DNA of 64,000 nucleotides from the NCBI GenBank assembly GCA_003167215.1, contig PMTV01000055.1, forward strand, positions 1 through 64,000. The letters run 5' to 3'. The position numbers and the translations under genes are program-made. The notes beneath the pieces were generated by a model, which worked only from the letters and a program-made list of their open reading frames with translations, was not told where the DNA came from and ran no database searches. Source of the stretch: Acidobacteriota bacterium (GTDB lineage: Bacteria > Acidobacteriota > Terriglobia > Acidiferrales > UBA7541). This document shows, one piece after another, positions 26,760 through 34,073 of this stretch (its first letter is position 1; every line of letters begins with the position of its first letter).

Positions 26760-27915
26760 TTACCTGCTAACGGGAACGGCGACTCCCCCTCCTCCGTTGT
26801 CCCGGCGGAAGAGGAGATAGGCGCGGATGAAGGGATCCAAATCGCCATTCATAACCCTATCCACATCGCCGCGCTCGACCTTCGTGCGATGGTCCTTGAC
26901 GAGTTGATAAGGCTGCATGGTGTAGGAGCGAATCTGGCTGCCAAAGCTGATTTCGGGCTTTGAGGCATCGAGCTTGTGCAGAGCCTCGCTGCGCTTTTCG
27001 AGTTCAAGCTCGTAAAGCTGGGAGCGCAGAACCTTCATAGCCCATTCGCGGTTTTTGTGCTGGCTGCGCTCGTTCTGGCACTGAACCACAATGCCGGACG
27101 GAAGGTGCGTGATGCGGACGGCGGATTCAACTTTGTTAACGTTCTGGCCGCCGTGCCCGCCGGCGCGGAATGTGTCGATGCGAAGATCGTCGGGTTTCAC
27201 TACGATGTCGATTTTATCGTCGATCTCGGGGATGACAAAAACGGAAGCGAAGGAAGTGTGGCGGCGGGCAGCTTGATCGAAGGGCGAAATGCGCACCAAG
27301 CGGTGCACGCCGCTTTCACCTGCCAGCATGCCGTACGCATTTTCACCTGCGATCTGGACGGTGGCGGTTTTGATTCCGGCTTCTTCACCGGGAGTTGAGT
27401 CGATCACAGTGCCGCCGAGCCCTTTCTGTTCCGCCCAGCGGAGATACATGCGCAGAAGCATTTCCGCCCAGTCCTGCGACTCGGTGCCGCCGGCGCCAGG
27501 CTTGATGGTGACGATAGCGTTCAGGCGATCATTTTCACCGGCGAGAAGTGTTTTCGTTTCCAGCTCGGACAAATACGCATCTGCGGAGGCGAGTTCCTTG
27601 CTGACATCTTCGAGAAGAGAATCGCGCTGCGAGTCGTCGGCTTCTTCTCGCGCTAGATTAAAATATGTCTCGATGTCGCTGGATTTGGTATCGAGGATCT
27701 TTTCCGCGTTGACCCGATCTTCGACCTGCTTGCGCTGCTGCAAGACCCCTTGCGCTTTTTCTTGGTTCTGCCAGAAGTCAGGATCACTAACTTTTACTTC
27801 CAGGGCGGCAAGTTGCTTTCGAGCGGAGTCAGCGTCAAAGAAAGCTCCGCACGAGCTCGATGCGCTTTTTGAGCTCGGCGTAGCGCTGCTGCAGGTCTTC
27901 GATGTGTTCAGCCAT
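26760..27915 (-). CDS. prfB: Peptide chain release factor 2, with programmed +1 frameshift
   Basis: Recognises UGA and UAA stop codons and triggers peptide release. The gene is in two frames. A 26-codon first part begins at ATG 27915 ([18 protein letters not shown]) and ends at an in-frame TGA at 27837-27835; the main frame continues from GAC at 27836. The joined product is about 384 residues. Hallmarks: the RF2-specific stop-reading tripeptide SPF ([15 protein letters not shown]), the catalytic GGQ loop ([15 protein letters not shown]), and [14 protein letters not shown]. The C-terminus has a few residues beyond the usual end ([11 protein letters not shown]). It lies downstream of lnt, separated by a hairpin terminator, and upstream of metK. 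Confidence 0.96.
27834..27848 (-). promoter_or_regulatory. prfB: prfB programmed +1 frameshift site
   Basis: On the minus strand GGAG (27848-27845) is followed after 4 nt by CTT TGA C, the canonical RF2 slippery sequence with its internal Shine-Dalgarno-like stimulator. Low RF2 slows decoding of the TGA and lets the ribosome slip from CUU to UUU, so RF2 autoregulates its own synthesis (established for the family). Confidence 0.95.
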
Positions 27916-27960
27916 TTCTTTTTCGCCTTTATAGTTCTGGAATCTGAAATAAGTCAAAAT

Positions 27961-27989
27961 CCGCACCCTTCAGAAACCGAAGGATGCGG
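27961..27989 (-). terminator. Putative terminator between lnt and prfB
   Basis: On the minus strand CCGCATCCTTC (27989-27979), 7-nt loop, GAAGGGTGCGG (27971-27961), with one G-T wobble in an 11-bp stem, then ATTTTGACTTATTT. It lies 57 nt after the lnt stop, so it likely ends the nfeD-lnt unit and separates it from prfB. Confidence 0.65.
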
Positions 27990-28045
27990 CACCCGCAAAA
28001 TCAACAACCAGCCCCGCCGCGGATAAGGTTCGACTCGCGTCCCGG

Positions 28046-29572
28046 CTAGGACGCGCGTGGCTTCAGCGCGAAAAACAAAAGCACTGCGGTAGCCAGCACG
28101 CAGAGCCAAGAGAACCAGTCGCCGAAACGCGCGTACAGCGTCAAATCAGTTCTGAAATCGTAGGGAGCGTCGAGCTCGCCTCGGATGTCGGTCGGCAACT
28201 GCGCGACGATGCGTCCGTACGGATCGATCGCGGCGGTGAAACCGTTGTTCGTATCGCGCAGCAGCCAGCGCCGGCTTTCCACCGCGCGCACTCGCACCAT
28301 CATCAAGTGTTGGATGGGAGCGGCCGAACGTCCGAACCAGCCGTCATTCGAAACGGTGATCAGCAATTGCGCGCCGGCGGCTGCGAACCGGCGCACTTCA
28401 CCGGGAAAAATCGCCTCGTAACAAATGAACGTGCCGAAGCTGCCTCCCGGAATTTCTCCCACGCTATACGCCGTCCCAGGCGTGAAATCGGAAATATCGG
28501 CGGTCAGGCGTCCCGCGAAAGTGAGCCACCGGCGCAGCGGCACGTACTCGCCGAAGGGCACGAGATGAATCTTATCATAGGTATAAATTCGCCGGCCGGA
28601 AGGGTCCAGAAGCACGGCGCTATTGGAAGCGAGCCAGGTTTTATCCGCGTCCTGTTTCCAGTCCACGACGCCGACCAAGAAATCCGCTCCCGAATCGCGC
28701 GCGATGCGAATTGCACGCGCGGAAAAAGCAGGATCCTGCCAGTTGAAAGGCGCGGGAACTTCGGGCCAGATGATCCACTCCGGCGGGCCGGGATTTTTCT
28801 TGGCTGCAGCTATGCTTATGCTTGCGAGCTCATCCAGTTCGCCGGCGTGGAGCTGCAGCCAGTTGGATGGATACTGCTCCGACTGCGGAAAATTCGTCTG
28901 GACCAGGTGCGCGATGTGGTGCGGCGTCGCGGCGGGAACCAGATAGCCGCCGCCAAGCGCCACAACAAGCAACACAATCGTGGTGATGATAACGGAGCGC
29001 CACGCGCGCCGCGTACCAACCAGGATCGCGAATGCTACGAGCGAGCCGTACGCGGCGATAAGAAATGAAAGCCCGTAAATTCCGCTGACCGTGGTTATTT
29101 GCAGCAGCGCGAGACTTTTGACCGCCGCGTATCCGGTAAGGTTCCAGGGAAAACCGATATAGGGCAAATGGGTGCGCACGAATTCCAGGGTGACCCAGAG
29201 GAAAGGCGCAAGCACACAAGCCAAGGCCGCGCTCTTTCTTGACGCCCTGGCCACACCCCAGGAAAACAGAGAGCAGAGTAGGCCACCCGCGACGGCCATC
29301 AAGCCCAGAATTCCGGCGGAGGTCCACGGGTCAAGGTTACCGTACTGCCGCATTACCGTATCAATCCATGGCACGCAAACCGGGTAAAAGACCAGGCCGT
29401 GCAAAAATCCGTAGAGTGGCGATTCGCCGGGACGCGCTCCCGCGGATGCGAGAACGAGCAGGCCGACCGCGATCCAAGCGAGAGGCCAAAGATTGTAGTC
29501 GGGAAAGGAAAGGGCCAGGGCGGCACCGCTCGCCACGGCGAGCAGCACTCGCGTTGGTCGCGTAAATTTCAT
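28046..29572 (-). CDS. lnt: Apolipoprotein N-acyltransferase
   Basis: 508 residues, the usual Lnt length. Adds the third acyl chain to the N-terminal Cys of lipoproteins at the periplasmic face of the inner membrane. The first 210 residues hold six or so membrane spans (LAWIAVGLLVLASAGA; VIITTIVLLVVALGGGYL). The nitrilase-type domain follows with the full triad: E271 in WPEVPAPF, K334 in YDKIHLVPFGEYVP, and C384 in FICYEAIFP. A last span lies at the C-terminus (LCVLATAVLLFFAL). The start directly abuts the stop of the SPOR-domain gene, so the two are co-transcribed. The presence of lnt implies triacylated lipoproteins and fits a diderm cell. Confidence 0.95.
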   Translation of the reverse strand: MKFTRPTRVLLAVASGAALALSFPDYNLWPLAWIAVGLLVLASAGARPGESPLYGFLHGLVFYPVCVPWIDTVMRQYGNLDPWTSAGILGLMAVAGGLLCSLFSWGVARASRKSAALACVLAPFLWVTLEFVRTHLPYIGFPWNLTGYAAVKSLALLQITTVSGIYGLSFLIAAYGSLVAFAILVGTRRAWRSVIITTIVLLVVALGGGYLVPAATPHHIAHLVQTNFPQSEQYPSNWLQLHAGELDELASISIAAAKKNPGPPEWIIWPEVPAPFNWQDPAFSARAIRIARDSGADFLVGVVDWKQDADKTWLASNSAVLLDPSGRRIYTYDKIHLVPFGEYVPLRRWLTFAGRLTADISDFTPGTAYSVGEIPGGSFGTFICYEAIFPGEVRRFAAAGAQLLITVSNDGWFGRSAAPIQHLMMVRVRAVESRRWLLRDTNNGFTAAIDPYGRIVAQLPTDIRGELDAPYDFRTDLTLYARFGDWFSWLCVLATAVLLFFALKPRAS

Positions 29573-30187
29573 TCAGCGTTTAATTATAGGCTTGAAACCG
29601 AATTGTTCGAGGGCACGTTTTGCGGCCTCTGCTGTAGCGATATCCTGGTAGGGGCCAACCTGTACGCGATAAAAGTTGTCCGAGCCGGGAGTAACGACGA
29701 ACGCGGGAAACTTCTTTTGCTGAATAGCTTCGGCCATTTCCAGGGCGTCACCCTGACGCCGCAGCGCCGCGACTTGAAGGAGAATAGCGGCTTTTGGAAT
29801 TGCCGGCGGCTGATAACGCTGAGGGCTTTTCGCGTCGCTCACGGAAGGTTTGGGCGCAGGGGCGGCGGCGTTCGGCTTGTTGGTTGGCGCGCTTGAAGAA
29901 GCCGGCGATTTCGCGGGAGAAGCCGGGTCGAGGTGATCGTTCTCTTTCTTTCCCCCGTAAAAGTCCCACTCAGGAGGCTCCCCTTCCTTGGATTTTGCGG
30001 AAGAGGAAGGTACGTTTCGCGACGGCGTTTCGGCAGCGTGAACCGAGCCGCCGAACTGATTGCGGCCCATCACATAACCGAGCGTGAAAAATACACCGCA
30101 CAAGAGCACCACGCCCAGGAACAGTCCTACGAGATGCCGGCTCTCCAGCACTCGGTCACCACCGCCGCGGCTGCCAGTTCGCGCCAT
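29573..30187 (-). CDS. SPOR-domain membrane protein
   Basis: 204 residues. A short basic N-terminus (RTGSRGGGDRVLESRH) is followed by one membrane span (LVGLFLGVVLLCGVFFTLGY), then a long Pro/Ala/Ser/Lys linker and a C-terminal SPOR domain (ILLQVAALRRQGDALEMAEA, FPAFVVTPGSDNFYRVQVGP, AKRALEQFGFKPIIKR). SPOR domains bind denuded glycan strands at the septum, so this is probably a septal cell-wall binding protein resembling FtsN or DedD in architecture. It sits between the slipin gene (19 nt away) and lnt (adjacent). The true FtsN of the organism cannot be assigned from this alone. Confidence 0.88.
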   Translation of the reverse strand: MARTGSRGGGDRVLESRHLVGLFLGVVLLCGVFFTLGYVMGRNQFGGSVHAAETPSRNVPSSSAKSKEGEPPEWDFYGGKKENDHLDPASPAKSPASSSAPTNKPNAAAPAPKPSVSDAKSPQRYQPPAIPKAAILLQVAALRRQGDALEMAEAIQQKKFPAFVVTPGSDNFYRVQVGPYQDIATAEAAKRALEQFGFKPIIKR

Positions 30188-30206
30188 CGTCTCTAGTCGT
30201 CCGTTT

Positions 30207-30971
30207 CTATTTGCCGCCCGCCAGCTTCATCCACTGCGAAATAATGTCCACCGGCAGCGGGAAAACTATAGTCGTATTCTTTTCCACGCCGATTTCGGTC
30301 AGCGTCTGCAAATAGCGAAGCTGAATCGCAGCGGGCTGTTTTTCCAGCACCTCGGCTGCGTCCGCCAGTTTCGCGGAGGCTTCGAATTCGCCTTCGGCGT
30401 GAATAATCTTGGCCCGGCGTTCGCGCTCGGCCTCCGCCTGTTTGGCGATGGCGCGTTGCATGTTCTCCGGAATGTCGACTTGTTTGACCTCAACCTTCGT
30501 TACCTTGATACCCCAAGGCTCGGTATCCTGGTCAAGGATTTGTTGCAGCTTGGCGTTTACCTTTTCGCGCTCGGAAAGAATGGAGTCCAATTCAAATTGG
30601 CCGACCAGGCTGCGCAGGGTGGTCTGGGCGAGCTGCGAAGTGGCGTACAGATAATTTTGCACCTGCGAAAGCGCCAGATTAGCGTCCACCACGCGAAAAT
30701 AACAGACCGCGTTCACCTTCACCGAGACGTTGTCCCGGGTGATGACGTCCTGCGGGGGCACGTCGAGCGTTTCGATTCGCAGCGAGATGCGCGTGAGCTT
30801 GTCGATCGGAAAGAAAACCAGTTGCAAGCCCGCGCCTTTCGCTTCGGGAAGCATGCGTCCGAGACGCAGCACGACGCCGCGTTCCCATTCCTTGATGACG
30901 TACACGGAATTCACCAGCCAGAAAAGAAAAATCAGTACGGCGAATCCCAAGAGGATCGTCGGAAATTCCAT
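30207..30971 (-). CDS. Slipin / stomatin-like SPFH protein
   Basis: 254 residues. One N-terminal membrane hairpin ([20 protein letters not shown]), then an SPFH/Band-7 domain ([59 protein letters not shown]), then a coiled-coil segment ([21 protein letters not shown]) and a short C-terminal helix. Typical prokaryotic slipin length and order. ATG 30971 has a strong ribosome site (GAGGAGG) 6-7 nt ahead. Slipins assemble into membrane microdomain rings and are widely encoded beside NfeD, as here (24 nt downstream of nfeD). NfeD-class proteases are known to cleave the slipin C-terminus. Confidence 0.93.
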   Translation of the reverse strand: MEFPTILLGFAVLIFLFWLVNSVYVIKEWERGVVLRLGRMLPEAKGAGLQLVFFPIDKLTRISLRIETLDVPPQDVITRDNVSVKVNAVCYFRVVDANLALSQVQNYLYATSQLAQTTLRSLVGQFELDSILSEREKVNAKLQQILDQDTEPWGIKVTKVEVKQVDIPENMQRAIAKQAEAERERRAKIIHAEGEFEASAKLADAAEVLEKQPAAIQLRYLQTLTEIGVEKNTTIVFPLPVDIISQWMKLAGGK

Positions 30972-30995
30972 TCGCTGCCTCCTCGCGTGAATCTA

Positions 30996-32378
30996 TTAAG
31001 AAGAAGCCGATTGAGGCGTCTTCACAAGCTCGACTTCCAGCGTTAGCCCGGCAACTTTCTTTACTCGCACGCGCGCGCCTTTGGGAATTTCTTCCCCGCC
31101 ACGCGCAGTCGCCCGCCAGAGCTCGCCATGAACGAATACCATTCCCACTTCGGGGGGTTCCACTGCTTCGGTCACTTCCCCTACTTCGCCAATCAATTCT
31201 TCTTTCCCGGTGGATTGTTTCCAGGTGCGTGAGCGCAGAACGAGACGCATTAAAATAATGATAATAGCCGCACAGGGAATCGCCACGCCCAGAGCGGCGC
31301 CGAGGCTCACGCCCATCCCCGTGAGCGGCGAGTCGATTAGAAATAGCGCGCCCAATACCATGGCCACCACTCCTCCCACGCCCAGAACACCGTGCGTTGG
31401 ATACTTGGCTTCCAGGACAAAAAGCACGAGCGCCACGACAATAAGCAACAAGCCGGCGAAATTAATCGGCAGCATGTGCATGGCGAACAAGGCCAGCACC
31501 AGCGCGATCACACCCATCACGCCAGGAGCGAAGGCTCCCGGATGCGTGAATTCGGCATAGAGGCCCAGAACGCCGATGATCAATAGAATGAAAAATGCGT
31601 CGGGCTGAACGATGCGCGAAAGAAACTTCTCGCGCGAAGTCATGTCCAAGGCCGTGATTACGGGATGCGGCAGCGCGAGTTGCAGGGTGGTTCCGTCAAA
31701 GCGCGTAATCGAACGGCCATCAAGCTTCGCGAGCAGGTCTTCGCGTGAGGCCGTGACGATGTCGATCAGCTTGCCGTCGAGCGCTTCCTTGTCGCTGAAG
31801 GCTTTTGCATCGGTTACCGCGGTGGCGGCCAGATCGGAATTGCGGCCGCGCTTGCTGGTGTAGGCGCGGAGATAGGCTGTCGCATCATTTACGATTTTCT
31901 TGCGCAACGTGTCGTCAATCTGAACCGGCTGGCCCCCCAACTCGATGAGCGGAGAAGCGGCCCCTGTTTCCGTTCCGGGAGACATGGCGGCAATATCGGC
32001 TGAAAGCAGAATGAAAAAACCAGCGGAAGCAGCGCGCGAGCCCGTGGGATACACATAAGTCACGACAGGAACTGACGAGCGCAGGATAGCCTGGATGATC
32101 GAGCGCATGGAAGTGTCGAGGCCGCCGGGGGTGTTCATTGTAATCAGGACCAGACTTGCGTGCCGGTCATTGGCCTGGCTGATTCCCCGGACGACGTATT
32201 CGGCGAGGATGGGCTCGATTTCGCCATCGATGTGAAGCTCAACGACATTGGAAGCGGCCGCCGAAGACGAAGAGGCGGCGGAAGGTGATTGGGCGACAGC
32301 GCTGTGGCTAAAGATGAGAAACGATCCAGCAGCCACACACACAAACAGAATCAAACAGCGAAATGAACGGAGAGCCAT
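30996..32378 (-). CDS. nfeD: NfeD-family protein with ClpP-like serine protease domain
   Basis: 460 residues (NfeD1b architecture). I start it at ATG 32378, which begins a signal peptide (MALRSFRCLILFVCVAAGSF), although the frame is open for 149 more codons upstream. The ClpP-class protease domain (residues 45-240) shows VVELHIDGEIEPILAEYV, ITMNTPGGLDTSM and the catalytic Ser region GSRAASAGFFILLSADIA. A four- to five-span membrane domain follows (FFILLIIGVLGLYAEFTH; LLLIVVALVLFVLEAKYP), then a C-terminal OB-fold NfeD domain (GEVGEVTEAVEP; VHGELWRATARGGEEIPKG). It is the first gene of an envelope operon with slipin, SPOR protein and lnt. A perfect TATAAT lies 10 nt ahead of the ATG. Confidence 0.92.
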   Translation of the reverse strand: MALRSFRCLILFVCVAAGSFLIFSHSAVAQSPSAASSSSAAASNVVELHIDGEIEPILAEYVVRGISQANDRHASLVLITMNTPGGLDTSMRSIIQAILRSSVPVVTYVYPTGSRAASAGFFILLSADIAAMSPGTETGAASPLIELGGQPVQIDDTLRKKIVNDATAYLRAYTSKRGRNSDLAATAVTDAKAFSDKEALDGKLIDIVTASREDLLAKLDGRSITRFDGTTLQLALPHPVITALDMTSREKFLSRIVQPDAFFILLIIGVLGLYAEFTHPGAFAPGVMGVIALVLALFAMHMLPINFAGLLLIVVALVLFVLEAKYPTHGVLGVGGVVAMVLGALFLIDSPLTGMGVSLGAALGVAIPCAAIIIILMRLVLRSRTWKQSTGKEELIGEVGEVTEAVEPPEVGMVFVHGELWRATARGGEEIPKGARVRVKKVAGLTLEVELVKTPQSASS

Positions 32379-32388
32379 TCCGGCGGCT

Positions 32389-32394
32389 ATTATA
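32389..32394 (-). promoter_or_regulatory. nfeD: -10 hexamer of the nfeD operon
   Basis: Perfect TATAAT on the minus strand (32394-32389), 10 nt before ATG 32378. No good -35 at 16-18 nt; TTCGAA at 19 nt is the nearest. The predicted 5' end is within a few nt of the start codon and no ribosome site is seen. Confidence 0.45.
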
Positions 32395-32520
32395 GCAGCA
32401 GAATTAGTCCGGGTTCGAATGTTCCGCAACATTCGTGAAACGGGCGAGGTCCCAATGGGAATTATGGAACTTTGAGGCGTAGCGCGGCGTATCCTCCACT
32501 GACGGAGTGAGGAGACGACT

Positions 32521-33123
32521 ATGAGAGCGCGGCGATCTATTTTGGGAAGAAGGCTGACTGGTTCGCGATGGTGGGGCCGAGTGTTTCCGGCGATTGCGCT
32601 GGGGCTGATATTTGCGGCGGCGGCACTGCCGGCAGTTGCGCAGGACAAGAAAGATTCGGACGCGAACAAATCCGACGGCGATAGCATTGGATTTATCGCG
32701 AGCAAAAACGCCAGCGCGAAAGAGGTCGGCTTGCCGTTGTATCCCGGATCGAGGAGACACAAAGATGATTCCGACGATAGCGCAGCCGTGCAACTCGGCG
32801 CGTGGGGCGGATCGTCCGGCTTCAAAATTGCGGTGCTTAAAATGGAGTCGGATGGCGCACCCGAGAAAGTTACGGCGTTCTACCGCAAAGCATTGTCAAA
32901 ATACGGGAAGGTTTTGAATTGTTCGGACTCTGCTACGACCGTGGAGAAAGACAAATCTTCGAACGGATTGGACTGCGACTCGGACCACCCCGAAAAGGGC
33001 GAAACCGTTCTGAAGTCTGGAACCAAGGAAATGCAACATATTGCCAGCGTCAAAACGAACGGAAACGGAAGCGTTTACGATTTGGTGTACGTGGAGGCAA
33101 AAGGCTTGGGAAATGACAAGTAG
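32521..33123 (+). CDS. Secreted protein, unknown function
   Basis: 200 residues. The signal peptide is long and basic at the front (MRARRSILGRRLTGSRWWGR) followed by VFPAIALGLIFAAAALPAVA and cleavage near AQDKKD. The mature part begins with a charged linker, then a globular region with LPLYPGSRRHKDDSDDSAAV, FKIAVLKMESDGAPEKVTAF and YRKALSKYGKVLNC, ending GNGSVYDLVYVEAKGLG. The 'YPG...kv..fYrkaLskyG' pattern is one I associate with small periplasmic proteins of this phylum, without known function. Two Cys (NCSDSA, LDCDSD) might pair. It is divergent from nfeD and alone in its unit. Confidence 0.75.
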   Translation: MRARRSILGRRLTGSRWWGRVFPAIALGLIFAAAALPAVAQDKKDSDANKSDGDSIGFIASKNASAKEVGLPLYPGSRRHKDDSDDSAAVQLGAWGGSSGFKIAVLKMESDGAPEKVTAFYRKALSKYGKVLNCSDSATTVEKDKSSNGLDCDSDHPEKGETVLKSGTKEMQHIASVKTNGNGSVYDLVYVEAKGLGNDK

Positions 33124-33219
33124 GGAGCTTTGGGCAGTGAATCGCGTAAATGTCCGAGTTGAGAGGGCCTGTTCAAATCTTTGCGGCCGGTCCAACGATG
33201 GTGCGCGCACTGCGCGAGG

Positions 33220-34047
33220 CTAGTTAGGCTCCTGCTTTTTCGCCGGGCCGGCGTAAGACGGAGGCACCTGCAAAACCTCTTGGACGCGGGGATCTTTGAT
33301 CACGCGCGCGAAGGCAACGTCCGTTTGCGCCGAGAGGAATCCGTCGTAGCCGTCGTCGCGCGCCATTTTCAGGTAATGCGCCGCGCGCTCGGCGTCTCCC
33401 TGCTGAGCGTAGGTTTTGGCAACGAAGAAATAAAACAATCCGGGGTCGGTGACTGAACGCTGCTGAACGATGGCCCCACTGGTTCCCTTTCTTTCAAAAA
33501 TTCCCGGGTCGAGCACAAGCGCTTGCGCGAAGCTGTTCATGGCCTGCGGGTATTCCTTATTGCCAAAGTAGGCGTAGCCCAGGTTGCTGTAAAGCGTGGC
33601 CATTTCCAGGTGAGATTCCAAGGCCCTCTTGTATAGGGCGATCGCTTTACCGTAATGTTTCTTTTCGTACTCAACCGTGCCGCAGTTGTTGATGGCACTC
33701 CCGAAGTTTTTGTCGGCGTGAATGGCTTTCTTGTAGTAGCGCTCGGCTCTGTTCAGATCGCCCAGTTGCTGGAATGCGACCCCTACTTTGTTCATCAACT
33801 GAGCGTTCTTGGGCTCGGTCTCGAGAATTTTGGAATAAGCAATCGCGGCCGCCAAAAATTCTTTGCGGGCCATCAGGACGTCGGCCTGCATCTCGGCAAT
33901 CTCGCGCGGAGTCATCCCAGAAGGATTGACGGCCGAATTTTCAGCGGCTTGCGCCGACCTGGTGTAACTAACGGGTATTTGTTGCGCGCGGCTTGACCCC
34001 ACGATGAGGAGCACCAGCGGGATGGCAAACAGAGTCACTCGACTCAT
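33220..34047 (-). CDS. Secreted TPR protein
   Basis: 275 residues, signal peptide (MSRVTLFAIPLVLLIVGSSR, cleavage near RAQQ). The mature chain is built of tetratricopeptide repeats: MQADVLMARKEFLAAAIAYS, QLMNKVGVAFQQLGDLNRAE, NCGTVEYEKKHYGKAIALYK, LYSNLGYAYFGNKEYPQAMN, and FYFFVAKTYAQQGDAERAAH. The C-terminus (PPSYAGPAKKQEPN) is disordered. AAGGAG lies ahead of ATG 34047. It follows the class A PBP gene by 26 nt on the same strand, so it is likely co-expressed and may act as a periplasmic or outer-membrane adaptor, as TPR lipoproteins such as LpoA or NlpI do; there is no lipobox here, so that comparison is only functional. Confidence 0.85.
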   Translation of the reverse strand: MSRVTLFAIPLVLLIVGSSRAQQIPVSYTRSAQAAENSAVNPSGMTPREIAEMQADVLMARKEFLAAAIAYSKILETEPKNAQLMNKVGVAFQQLGDLNRAERYYKKAIHADKNFGSAINNCGTVEYEKKHYGKAIALYKRALESHLEMATLYSNLGYAYFGNKEYPQAMNSFAQALVLDPGIFERKGTSGAIVQQRSVTDPGLFYFFVAKTYAQQGDAERAAHYLKMARDDGYDGFLSAQTDVAFARVIKDPRVQEVLQVPPSYAGPAKKQEPN

Positions 34048-34073
34048 TGCCCAACTCCTTTTCCGCGCCTGGC

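Noticed and set aside
27289-28026. 245-residue plus-strand frame antisense to prfB
   Set aside because: Ser/Arg-rich shadow of the prfB codon pattern; prfB is unambiguous on the minus strand including its frameshift.
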